Below are positions 23,028-29,717 of a DNA stretch of 29,717 nucleotides, piece after piece. The notes below the pieces were generated by a model, which did no database searches, was not told where the DNA came from, and worked only from the letters and a program-made list of their open reading frames with translations. Each line of letters opens with the position of its first letter. Position 1 is the first letter of the stretch. A program made the position numbers and the translations under genes. The stretch is taken from NCBI GenBank assembly GCA_004558205.1, contig SFDM01000039.1, positions 1-29,717 on the forward strand, written 5' to 3'. This DNA is from Pyramidobacter piscolens (GTDB lineage Bacteria; Synergistota; Synergistia; Synergistales; Dethiosulfovibrionaceae).

Positions 23028-23189
23028 ATGCCAAAAATTCGATGTGAATACGTACAAAAGCCCCGTCCAATCCATGAATGCCGGAAGCTGGATGAGAAAG
23101 GAATGACGCTTGTTATTTTTTTTGTTGTTCTGCAAAACTTTTGTTTCTTGACAAATGATCCATATGATTGCATATTAGGAAAACGCTGA
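23028..23189 (+). CDS. Possible 53-residue small ORF
   Basis: An ATG directly after GGAAGGAGGAA opens a 53-residue frame starting MPKIRCEYVQKPRP and containing a hydrophobic stretch (MTLVIFFVVLQNF). The ribosome site is strong, but only two bases separate GGAGG from the ATG. The predicted promoter of the next operon lies inside the frame. No family is recognised. It may be a leader peptide, a small membrane protein or chance. The rest of 22929-23278 is promoter-like AT-rich sequence. Confidence 0.25.
   Translation: MPKIRCEYVQKPRPIHECRKLDEKGMTLVIFFVVLQNFCFLTNDPYDCILGKR
23148..23176 (+). promoter_or_regulatory. Predicted promoter of the creatininase-NhaC operon
   Basis: A perfect TTGACA (23148-23153) is followed after 17 bases by CATATT (23171-23176), a 4-of-6 match to TATAAT. 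The start would be near 23183, giving a leader of about 95 bases. Confidence 0.5.
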
Positions 23190-23278
23190 ATACTCTCTTT
23201 CCATGCAGAAAAATTACATTGAGATATGAAAAAGTGGATTGACTCAAAATTTGGCTAACGATAAGGAGGACATGTGTT

Positions 23279-24100
23279 ATGAATGACTGGAAAACGCTTT
23301 ATGAGGTGAAAGGCCCGAAAAGCCTGATGGAACTGACGGCGGTGGAGCTGAAGGAGCTGATGGATCAGGGGGCCGATACGGTGATCCTTTCCTTTGGCGC
23401 TGTTGAGAATCATGGGAGCCATCTTCCGCTGGGGGCCGACTGGTTCCAGGCCAACGTGCTGATTCGCCGCGTTCACGAGGAGCTGACGGCTCTGGGGCAT
23501 AAATCGGTGCCGGGGTTCCCTGTGCCTTTCGGCGTGCAGACCAACCAGTTTGAGCGCGAGGGCAAAAACCTTTTCGGCAACTGTCCCATCAGCGAACGCA
23601 CTTTTATCGACATGGCGGAGGACCTCTGCCTTTCCCTGAGCAAGCAGGGATTCAAGAGATTCGTGCTCTGCCTGAATCATTCAGAAAACCACGCGGCTCT
23701 TCATGTGGCGGCTAAAGACCTGGCCGTGCGTTTCGGGCTGAAGAGCGTGGTCTGCGACTGGGTGCCCCCGATGAACGACTTTTGGCCGCAGGTGTGCAAG
23801 AATAAGGACCATCAGGGCCACGGCGGCGAGGACGAGGCTTCATGCGTGCTGGCGGCGGTGCCGGGGCTGGTGCACCTTGAAGGCTGCGAGCCCTATTATG
23901 ACGAACCCGACCAGAAGCCCGTCAAGATGAGCGGCCTGCATTACTATGGCGGCGCCGTGGGCATTTACGTGCCCGTCAAGGAGGACCGGAGCCCCGGATA
24001 CATCGGCAACCCCGCCGACGCAACGGCGGAAGTGGGCGAGAAGTGCTACGAAGCCTACGCCAAATGGATTGCCCAGGTTGTGGACAAATACCTGTTCTAA
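23279..24100 (+). CDS. Creatininase-family amidohydrolase
   Basis: This is a 273-residue metal-dependent hydrolase of the creatininase superfamily, which opens cyclic or linear amides and includes creatininase and MftE-type peptidases. The first metal site is clear: Glu43, His45 and Asp54 in AVENHGSHLPLGADW. The later acidic ligand is in HGGEDEAS (residues 181-188), matching the family's HAG-x-x-ETS. The usual NGHGGN segment is replaced by LNHSENHAAL (132-141). The metal-binding His is kept but the glycines are lost, which suggests a different substrate. The ATG follows AAGGAGG. An NhaC-family carrier follows after 61 bp, so import and hydrolysis of one compound are probably linked. Creatinine itself is not demonstrated. 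Confidence 0.88.
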   Translation: MNDWKTLYEVKGPKSLMELTAVELKELMDQGADTVILSFGAVENHGSHLPLGADWFQANVLIRRVHEELTALGHKSVPGFPVPFGVQTNQFEREGKNLFGNCPISERTFIDMAEDLCLSLSKQGFKRFVLCLNHSENHAALHVAAKDLAVRFGLKSVVCDWVPPMNDFWPQVCKNKDHQGHGGEDEASCVLAAVPGLVHLEGCEPYYDEPDQKPVKMSGLHYYGGAVGIYVPVKEDRSPGYIGNPADATAEVGEKCYEAYAKWIAQVVDKYLF

Positions 24101-24161
24101 ATCGCCGAGAGCCCCTCGCAGTTGAATTTGACATTGTTCGAGAAATAAGGAGTGTTTGTGA

Positions 24162-25592
24162 ATGAGAAAAGAAAATACCGGCGCCATGCCCTTTGGGTGG
24201 GCGCTGTTCTGCATCGCCTTCTTGCTGCTGTCTATGGTGGCTTCCGTGCTGTGGCTCAATATCCCTGTGCACGTGAACCTGCTGGTTTCCATCTCTCTCA
24301 CCCTGGGAGTGGCCTACGTCAACGGCAAGCCGTGGAAAGAACTGGCCGCGGCGATTGAATACGGCGGCCAGATCTGCATCACTCCCACCATCATCATGAT
24401 GCTTATCGGCTGCCTGATCGCCAGCTGGATTGCCAGCGGCACCGTGCCCATGATCATTTACTGGGGCCTGAAGATCATCGATCCTTCGATTTTCCTTGTG
24501 ACGGCCTGCATCATCTGCGCCGTCTGCTCCATCTCCATCGGCAGCTCCTGGTCGACCGCCGGGACCGTGGGCGTCGCCCTGATTGGCATTGGCGCCGGCC
24601 TGGGCGTCAACCCGGCCATGACCGCCGGAGCTATCGTTTCCGGAGCCTATCTGGGCGATAAGATGTCCCCCATGTCCGATACCACCAACCTGGCTTCGGC
24701 CGTGGCGGAGGCCGATCTTTTCGATCATATCAAGTCCATGATGTACACCACCCTTCCGGCTTTTATCATCAGCCTTGGGATCTATGGCTTCCTGGGTGCG
24801 AACTTTTCGGCTCAGGGCGTGAATTCGGAACAGATCGCCGCGACCCTGACGGCTATTGAGCAGCACTTCAAGATGAACCCCTTCCTTCTTCTTCCGCCCC
24901 TGATTGTCATCGTCATGGCTGTTTTCAAGTGCCCGTCCATCCCGACGCTGCTCTTCGCCACGCTGGCGGCTTCCATTCTGGCCATGGTCTTCCAGGGGCA
25001 AAGCCTCAGCAGCGTGGCCTCCATCCTCGACGGCGGTTTTTCCATTAAGACCGGCCTTGCAGATTTCGACCGGCTGATGAGCCGCGGCGGCCTTCAAAAC
25101 ATGTTATGGACCGCCGCTTTGGGCATGCTGGGCATGCTTTACGGCGCCATCATGGAAAAAACGGGGCTGCTGTCGTCTTTCCTCGAGAAAATGAAGCCTC
25201 TCGTCAAAAACACCGGCGGGCTGATCACCACGGTGATCTTCTCGAGCATTATCCTTCTGGCCGCCACGGCCAGCCAGACGCTGGCCATCGTGGTGGGCGG
25301 GCGCATGTACATCTCCGAGTTCAAGAAAAAAGACCTGCTGCCCCAGGTGCTCTCCAGGACGCTGGAAGACAGCGGTACCATCGTCTCGCCCCTGATCCCC
25401 TGGAGCCTTTGCGGCGTTTATATGGCGGGAACCCTGGGCGTGCCGACCCTTTCCTATCTGCCCTATGCCTTCCTGTGCTGGCTCTGCCCCCTGATCGCCA
25501 TAATCTACGGTTTTTCGGGGATCTTTGTCTGGAAAACGGGAACTCACGCCACGCAGCGGAGTTATCGCGACGATCCCGCGCCCGAAGCCTGA
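24162..25592 (+). CDS. NhaC-family Na+/H+ antiporter-like carrier
   Basis: This is a 476-residue inner-membrane carrier of the NhaC family (ion transporter superfamily) with about 11-12 hydrophobic segments. The family core is visible: SIGSSWSTAGTVGVALIGIG, then AMTAGAIVSGAYLGDKMSPMSDTTNLAS, where the conserved Asp/Ser/Thr residues line the ion path, and the later SGTIVSPLIPWSLCGVYM. The start is ATG at 24162, 9 bases after AAGGAG. Family members exchange Na+ for H+, and some exchange organic acids or amines. As the partner of a creatininase-type hydrolase, it may import that enzyme's substrate or export its product. A strong terminator ends the operon. Confidence 0.92.
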   Translation: MRKENTGAMPFGWALFCIAFLLLSMVASVLWLNIPVHVNLLVSISLTLGVAYVNGKPWKELAAAIEYGGQICITPTIIMMLIGCLIASWIASGTVPMIIYWGLKIIDPSIFLVTACIICAVCSISIGSSWSTAGTVGVALIGIGAGLGVNPAMTAGAIVSGAYLGDKMSPMSDTTNLASAVAEADLFDHIKSMMYTTLPAFIISLGIYGFLGANFSAQGVNSEQIAATLTAIEQHFKMNPFLLLPPLIVIVMAVFKCPSIPTLLFATLAASILAMVFQGQSLSSVASILDGGFSIKTGLADFDRLMSRGGLQNMLWTAALGMLGMLYGAIMEKTGLLSSFLEKMKPLVKNTGGLITTVIFSSIILLAATASQTLAIVVGGRMYISEFKKKDLLPQVLSRTLEDSGTIVSPLIPWSLCGVYMAGTLGVPTLSYLPYAFLCWLCPLIAIIYGFSGIFVWKTGTHATQRSYRDDPAPEA

Positions 25593-25632
25593 TAATAAAA
25601 AACGCAGCCTGTTTCCGCCAGGCAGGCATAAC

Positions 25633-25681
25633 GCCGCGGGCCTCTCTTCAACCTGTTTGAGGAGGGGCCCGCGGCATTTTT
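25633..25681 (+). terminator. Terminator of the creatininase-NhaC operon
   Basis: GCCGCGGGCC (25633-25642) pairs with GGCCCGCGGC (25666-25675); further CTC/GAG pairing is possible inside. It is followed by ATTTTTA. This is a classic intrinsic terminator about 40 bases after the NhaC stop. Confidence 0.9.
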
Positions 25682-25767
25682 ACGGAAGATTGAACCTTGG
25701 TTGAAAACGTTTCTTTATACTGAAAAAAACTCGGCTCTGTGTTAAACTTCAACCGGAGGTGTTTTTA

Positions 25768-27882
25768 TTGCTGACAATCGTTGAAGGAAGAGAACAGGAC
25801 ATCGGCCTTGCCCTGGCGCGTATGGCGCCTGCTGAACTGGACAAGTACGGCCTGAAAGATAAAGATATCATCGAGCTCGAGGGAGAACGCCGCGCGGCGT
25901 TCCGCGCCGTGGAAGACGTGACGGTCTGCGAGGGCAGCGTGGCGCTGGATTTGCTGGGACTTGAAAACCTGAACCGGAAGGTGGGCGGCACCATCCGCCT
26001 TTACAAGGCCGTGCACGGCTACGCCGAGACGGTGACGCTGACGCCGCTGATCCCGCTGCCCGAGAGCGAATTCGACCGCGAATACATCCGCGCGCGGCTG
26101 AAGGGCATTCCGGTGCGCACCGACGACGTGGTCCGCGTGGTCACCCATACGGGCAAGAACCTGCCCATGCGCGTCAACGCCACGCTGCCCGCCGGCACCG
26201 TGATGATCAGCCCTTCCACGGAGCTGAACATCGCCAAGCCTCAGCTGCGCGAGCTGAGCCACAGGAAGGTGACCTATGCCGATATCGGCGGGCTGGACGC
26301 TCAGCTGCGCCGTATCCGCGAGATGATCGAGCTGCCCCTGAAGTATCCCGAGGCCTTCGTGCGCCTCGGTGTGGAGCCGCCCAAGGGCGTGCTGCTCTAC
26401 GGCCCTCCCGGGACGGGCAAGACCGTCATCGCCCGCGCCGTGGCGGCCGAGAGCGACGCCTGGTTCACCAGTATCTCCGGCCCCGAGGTGATCGGCAAGT
26501 ATTACGGCGAGAGCGAAGAGCGCCTGCGCGCCATCTTTGAGGAGGCGCAGGCCAACGCGCCGGCCATCATCTTCATCGACGAGGTGGACGCCATCGCGCC
26601 CAAGCGCGAGGAGATGGGCGGCGAAAAGCAGGTGGAACGCCGCGTGGTGGCCCAGCTGCTGACGCTGATGGATGGCCTGTCGTCCCGCGGCCAGGTGGTG
26701 GTCATCGCCGCGACGAACATCCCGAACACGCTGGATCCGGCGCTGCGCCGCCCAGGCCGCTTCGACCGCGAGATCGCCGTGCCGATCCCCGACCGCAACG
26801 GGCGCTTCGACATCCTGAAAATCCACACCCGCGGCATGCCCCTGGCCGACGACGTGGACATGAACCGCCTGGCCGACATCACCCACGGTTTCGTGGGCGC
26901 CGACCTTCAGGCCCTGGCCAAGGAGTCGGCCATGATGGCCCTGCGCCGCCTGATGCCCTCCCTGGACACGCTGGGCGACCTGAAAGGCGAGGACCTGCTG
27001 TCCATGCAGATCACCATGGCAGACTTCATGTCGGCGCTGCGCGAGATCGAAGCCTCGGCCATCCGCGAGGTCTTTGTTGAGATTCCCGACACCTCCTGGG
27101 ACCAGGTGGGCGGTTTGAAGGAGATCAAGGAAGAGCTGATCGAAGCCGTCCAGTGGCCCCTGCGGCAGGACGGCCTGTTCCGCCGCTACGGCGTGACGCC
27201 GCCCAAGGGCATCATGATCCACGGCGTGTCGGGCACGGGAAAGACGCTGCTCGTCAAGGCGCTGGCTCACGAGAGCGGCGTGAACTTCATTTCCGTCAAG
27301 GGCCCGTCGCTGATGTCCCGCTACGTGGGCGAGAGCGAGCGCGCCATTCGCGACGTGTTCCGCACGGCCCGCCAGGCCGCGCCGTCGATCCTCTACTTTG
27401 ACGAGATCGACTCGCTGGTGCCCATCCGCGGCTCCGACAGCGGGCCTCAATCCCAGTTCACCGACCGCGTGATCAGCCAGTTCCTGTCGGAGATGAGCGG
27501 CATCGAGGACATGGAAGGCGTGGTCGTGGTGGCCACCACCAACCGCATCGACCGCATCGACCCCGCGCTGTTCAGCGCCGGGCGTTTCGAGCTGGTGCTG
27601 GAACTGCCCCTGCCCGACGAGGCGGCCCGCGAGGAGATTTTCAGGATCCACCTGAAAAAAATCCCCCTGGCCGATGACGTGGACCTTCACGATCTGGCGG
27701 CCAGGACTCAGGGGTACGACGGCGCCGGGATCGCTGGGCTGTGCCGCATCGCCTCCACCGAGGCGCTGCGCGAACAGATCCGGAAAAAGAGCGGCGACGC
27801 TCCCTGCCTGGAGCGTCGCCATTTTGAGAGCGCCATGAAAGAACAGGCCAAGCGCAGCCAGTCCCTGAAACGGGGATGCTGA
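25768..27882 (+). CDS. Cdc48/VAT-type double AAA+ ATPase
   Basis: This hexameric protein unfoldase works in protein quality control, known best from archaea and eukaryotes and found in some bacteria. With 704 residues it has the full layout: an N-domain (about 1-165, double-psi barrel plus Cdc48 domain 2), D1 with Walker A GPPGTGKT (about 212-219), Walker B IIFIDE and LRRPGRFDRE, and D2 with GVSGTGKT (about 486-493) and ILYFDE. In D2 the Walker A is GVSG rather than GPPG. The arginine-finger region reads ALFSAGRFE, keeping only one of the two usual Arg. The TTG at 25768 is chosen: it lies 8 bases after GGAGG, while the GTG at 25759 overlaps that site. It stands alone, after a strong terminator. 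Confidence 0.94.
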   Translation: MLTIVEGREQDIGLALARMAPAELDKYGLKDKDIIELEGERRAAFRAVEDVTVCEGSVALDLLGLENLNRKVGGTIRLYKAVHGYAETVTLTPLIPLPESEFDREYIRARLKGIPVRTDDVVRVVTHTGKNLPMRVNATLPAGTVMISPSTELNIAKPQLRELSHRKVTYADIGGLDAQLRRIREMIELPLKYPEAFVRLGVEPPKGVLLYGPPGTGKTVIARAVAAESDAWFTSISGPEVIGKYYGESEERLRAIFEEAQANAPAIIFIDEVDAIAPKREEMGGEKQVERRVVAQLLTLMDGLSSRGQVVVIAATNIPNTLDPALRRPGRFDREIAVPIPDRNGRFDILKIHTRGMPLADDVDMNRLADITHGFVGADLQALAKESAMMALRRLMPSLDTLGDLKGEDLLSMQITMADFMSALREIEASAIREVFVEIPDTSWDQVGGLKEIKEELIEAVQWPLRQDGLFRRYGVTPPKGIMIHGVSGTGKTLLVKALAHESGVNFISVKGPSLMSRYVGESERAIRDVFRTARQAAPSILYFDEIDSLVPIRGSDSGPQSQFTDRVISQFLSEMSGIEDMEGVVVVATTNRIDRIDPALFSAGRFELVLELPLPDEAAREEIFRIHLKKIPLADDVDLHDLAARTQGYDGAGIAGLCRIASTEALREQIRKKSGDAPCLERRHFESAMKEQAKRSQSLKRGC

Positions 27883-27942
27883 TCCCGCCCGAGAGCACGA
27901 TGCGCTTCTGATACTATTGGTTAATTGAAAACGCCAGCTGCC

Positions 27943-28050
27943 TTTGAGGGAACGGCCTGAGGGAGATCGGGCCGCACGCGGCGCAGGATCGCCAGATGGG
28001 CCCGAGGATGTTTGAAGCGGAACCCATTCCCTCAGGCCGCTCGGACGTTA
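27943..28050 (+). repeat. Family B palindromic repeat, copy B5
   Basis: The outer stem is a perfect 12 bp: CGGCCTGAGGGA (27953-27964) with TCCCTCAGGCCG (28028-28039). Inside are GCGGCGCAGGATCGCC and GGATGTTTGAAGCGGAACCC. It ends CGGACGTTAGTT. Flanks from TGATACTATT (27909) to AGTATGAT are shared with copy B1, so the mobile or conserved unit may be nearer 175 bp. Confidence 0.75.
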
Positions 28051-28103
28051 GTTGTGGTGTTTGATTGAAAATGAGTATGATTGCCAGCGAAGGAGGTCTT
28101 GAG

Positions 28104-29459
28104 ATGTTTCTTCTGAGGATGGTTCTGATCTGTTTAGCCCTTTTCCTGTCCCTTGGCGGCGGCCCATGCTGTGCCGGCGGGCAGGACGAGCCGCAGCCCC
28201 GGGTCGTCTATTTCGATTTTTCGGTCGACAACGGAGAAACGTGGCAGGACAGCGCTGACTATCAGACGTTCTATTGTTCCGTGCAGTCGGGAAAGACGGG
28301 CGGTACTAGTCTTGTGCTGTTTTGCAGCGGCGAGGTTTCGAACAACTACCGCGGAAGCGTGGACGGCGGCGTTTACGAGGAACTGACGCGCCTGGTTTCG
28401 GACCTGGGGCTCGACGGCTGGGCGGCTTTCGGCTCGGGCATGCTCTATTCGGGGCGTCCCGAGTGGGCGCTGACGATCCTCTATCAGGACGGCCGGCAGG
28501 TGAAGGCCGGCGGTCTGCTGGAGGGCAAAATCCCTGAGAACTTCAAGGAAGCGGAGCGGGCCATCGCCCTCTTTTTCAGGCAGAAGGCCGAAGCCAGCCG
28601 GAACGCCCGGTCCCGGCAGATCGAGAGCTTCAGCTTTGAGACGGGGCCGGAAGCCCAGGCTTTGAAGCTGTACAGCGTCCATGTGTCGCTGAACCAGCGG
28701 TCGGTGATCGTGATGCTTCACGACGGCGACGAGAAGGGCATTGTCAATTTCTTTATCGACCAGGCCGCTTTCGACGAGTTTTCGGCGCTGGTCTCGAAAT
28801 ACGCTTCCGGTTCGTGGCACGCCTTCCGCGGGGTTCAGGACGGCAGCCCGGAAGACTTTCGGATGCTGCTGAAATACGATACCTTTGAAACCGTGGAGGT
28901 CCAGGGGAATAGCAATCTGGCCGGCGGCGCGCCGGAGGGGTTCGGCGTCTTCGCCGGGGCTTTGACGGCCTATTTTGACAAGTACCGCCGCATGTTCGCG
29001 CAGTCGCAGCTTCAGGAGGCGGGAAAGAGCGCGGAGGGGCTCAGCGAGTTTTTCTTTTCCGTCAGCGGCGCGGCGAAGGCGGACCATCAGAGTTATCAGG
29101 TCAGCCGGGTGCTGACGCCGCTGGGCATGCGCTTTGCCATGACCGCCGAAAAGTTCTGCGACGACGACCTGACGGTAGAGTTTGTGCTCTCCGACGACGA
29201 GATGGCGAGGCTGGAAGCGCTTGGTTCCCGGCTGAACCTGGAGGCCTGGGACGGTTTTCGGGGCTATCGGCGCGGCGTCCGCGACGGCAGCGGCTTTACG
29301 CTGATGATCACCTTTGCCGATCGCGAGGTCCGGGCCCGGGGATACGCTGCTTTCCCGCCGGATTACGCGGAAAAGAGCGGCACGCTGCTGCAGGCGCTTG
29401 ACCAGATCGCCGAGGCCCACCGCAAGGTAAAAACATCCACGAAATATCCAGCGCTTTAG
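28104..29459 (+). CDS. Secreted protein with three related tandem domains
   Basis: No known family is recognised. The 451-residue protein starts with a clear signal peptide (MFLLRMVLICLALFLSL, then GGGPCCAGG), so it is exported. The Cys pair does not form a good lipobox. The mature part looks like three copies of a roughly 125-residue unit (about 33-158, 173-293 and 313-437). Each opens with a short F-rich strand (YFDFSVD, SFSFET, FFFSVS), has a helix leading to a Trp/Phe block (LDGWAAF, GSWHAFRG, EAWDGFRG), a short strand before an acidic or aromatic turn (TILYQDG, LLKYDTF, MITFADR) and an A/G-x-P-x-x-F/Y helix end. The frame could start at 28065, but the ATG at 28104 follows GGAGG and begins the signal peptide. 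A terminator follows. Role unknown. Confidence 0.85.
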   Translation: MFLLRMVLICLALFLSLGGGPCCAGGQDEPQPRVVYFDFSVDNGETWQDSADYQTFYCSVQSGKTGGTSLVLFCSGEVSNNYRGSVDGGVYEELTRLVSDLGLDGWAAFGSGMLYSGRPEWALTILYQDGRQVKAGGLLEGKIPENFKEAERAIALFFRQKAEASRNARSRQIESFSFETGPEAQALKLYSVHVSLNQRSVIVMLHDGDEKGIVNFFIDQAAFDEFSALVSKYASGSWHAFRGVQDGSPEDFRMLLKYDTFETVEVQGNSNLAGGAPEGFGVFAGALTAYFDKYRRMFAQSQLQEAGKSAEGLSEFFFSVSGAAKADHQSYQVSRVLTPLGMRFAMTAEKFCDDDLTVEFVLSDDEMARLEALGSRLNLEAWDGFRGYRRGVRDGSGFTLMITFADREVRARGYAAFPPDYAEKSGTLLQALDQIAEAHRKVKTSTKYPAL

Positions 29460-29470
29460 ACGGCGCGAAC

Positions 29471-29523
29471 GGTCCGTGAGGAACCGGCGGCTCCTCGCTG
29501 CCCCTTCCGCGCGGACCTTTTTT
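29471..29523 (+). terminator. Probable terminator after the secreted-protein gene
   Basis: GGTCCG (29471-29476) pairs with CGGACC (29512-29517), which is followed by six T. The long 35-base loop contains a further GAGGA/TCCTC pairing. Confidence 0.65.
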
Positions 29524-29529
29524 AGACAG

Positions 29530-29551
29530 AAATGTTCCACGTGGAACATTT
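29530..29551. promoter_or_regulatory. parS-like ParB-binding site
   Basis: TGTTCCACGTGGAACA (29533-29548) is a perfect palindrome with the CACGTG centre and GTT/AAC arms of bacterial parS sites. The dyad extends three more bases on each side to 22 bp. Known parS variants include TGTTTCACGTGAAACA and TGTTCCACGTGGAAC-type sequences. Such sites bind ParB and usually lie near the replication origin. parA/parB are not in the window. Confidence 0.8.
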
Positions 29552-29570
29552 TAGAAGTAACTTGCGGTTT

Positions 29571-29717
29571 ACCGGCGTCACTCGCTAAACGTCCCAGCTG
29601 CTCGAACCCTTCCCCGGGCCAATCCTCAACGTACTAAAAGTACGCCTCCGGTTGGGCCGGGGGAAGGCTTCTTCGCACCTGGAACGTTTATCGAGCGCCG
29701 CCTCCTTGCGCTGCTGG
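29571..29717 (-). repeat. Family A hairpin repeat, copy A3 (inverted, reaches window end)
   Basis: Read on the minus strand it matches A2 nearly end to end: AGCGCAAGGAGGCGGCGCTC at the left, the CGGCCCAA/TTGGGCC hairpin with a GTAC-TTTTA-GTAC tip, and ACGTTTAGCGAGTGACGCC at the right. It shares GGTAAACCGCAA beyond the end with A1. It is the only copy in inverted orientation and runs to the last base. Confidence 0.85.

Noticed and set aside
25765..27822. 685-codon minus-strand open frame
   Set aside because: It lies wholly opposite the Cdc48-like gene, is rich in His, Gln, Gly and Arg, and has no recognisable domain. It is a shadow of GC-biased codons.
28134..29549. 471-codon minus-strand open frame starting MFHVEHF
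   Set aside because: Its start codons come from the parS-like palindrome and the rest is opposite the secreted-protein gene, with shadow-like composition.

Overview
The window is a GC-rich bacterial chromosomal segment with AT-rich intergenic regions. It fits an anaerobic amino-acid- and organic-acid-fermenting bacterium, most likely a member of Synergistota. The pointers are a UGA-decoding glycine-reductase-type selenoprotein, a Cdc48/VAT-type double AAA ATPase, many carboxylate/anion carriers and a short ChrA pair. The phylum is an inference from gene content, not proven. No rRNA, tRNA or CRISPR array was seen.

Layout. 1-4.4 kb, plus strand: proB, proA and a MATE exporter, then two tiny overlapping ORFs and about 800 bp of repeat-rich non-coding DNA. 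5.2-11.4 kb: a minus-strand cluster of CitMHS carrier, PrpF-type isomerase and aconitase-family hydratase, with a divergent LysR regulator and a good LysR-type operator between. 11.5-12.7 kb, minus: two half-size ChrA proteins. 12.9-19.6 kb: the most interesting unit. A plus-strand GntR/UTRA regulator faces a minus-strand operon of DASS carrier, GrdE-like pro-protein, GrdB-like selenoprotein with an in-frame UGA, and a second DASS carrier. The operon has a near-consensus promoter with a 12-bp palindrome at the predicted +1, and a related palindrome lies in the regulator's own promoter. 19.6-23 kb: an HxlR-like fragment, a small Cys-tailed protein, an RluA-type pseudouridine synthase and a YhaM-type nuclease. 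23.3-25.6 kb, plus: a creatininase-family hydrolase with an NhaC-family antiporter. 25.8-29.5 kb, plus: the Cdc48-like ATPase and a secreted protein that looks like three copies of one domain. A perfect parS-like palindrome lies at 29.53 kb.

Two intergenic repeat families thread through the window. Family A (positions 1, 20.8 kb and, inverted, the right end) is a roughly 145-bp hairpin element with imperfect 22-bp terminal inverted repeats, like a MITE. Family B (4.6, 7.6, 13.8, 20.1 and 27.9 kb, all in the same orientation) is a roughly 105-bp palindromic element. Its outer stems differ in sequence but stay paired in at least three copies. Both window ends lie inside family A copies, so the window is probably a contig broken at repeats.

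How the parts may work together. The selenoprotein operon looks like a dedicated substrate module (component B) of a glycine/sarcosine/betaine-reductase-type system with its own uptake carriers and repressor. It would rely on GrdA, GrdC/D and the Sec machinery encoded elsewhere. The substrate cannot be read from the sequence. The CitMHS/PrpF/aconitase cluster looks like uptake, double-bond isomerisation and hydration of a tricarboxylate-type acid.
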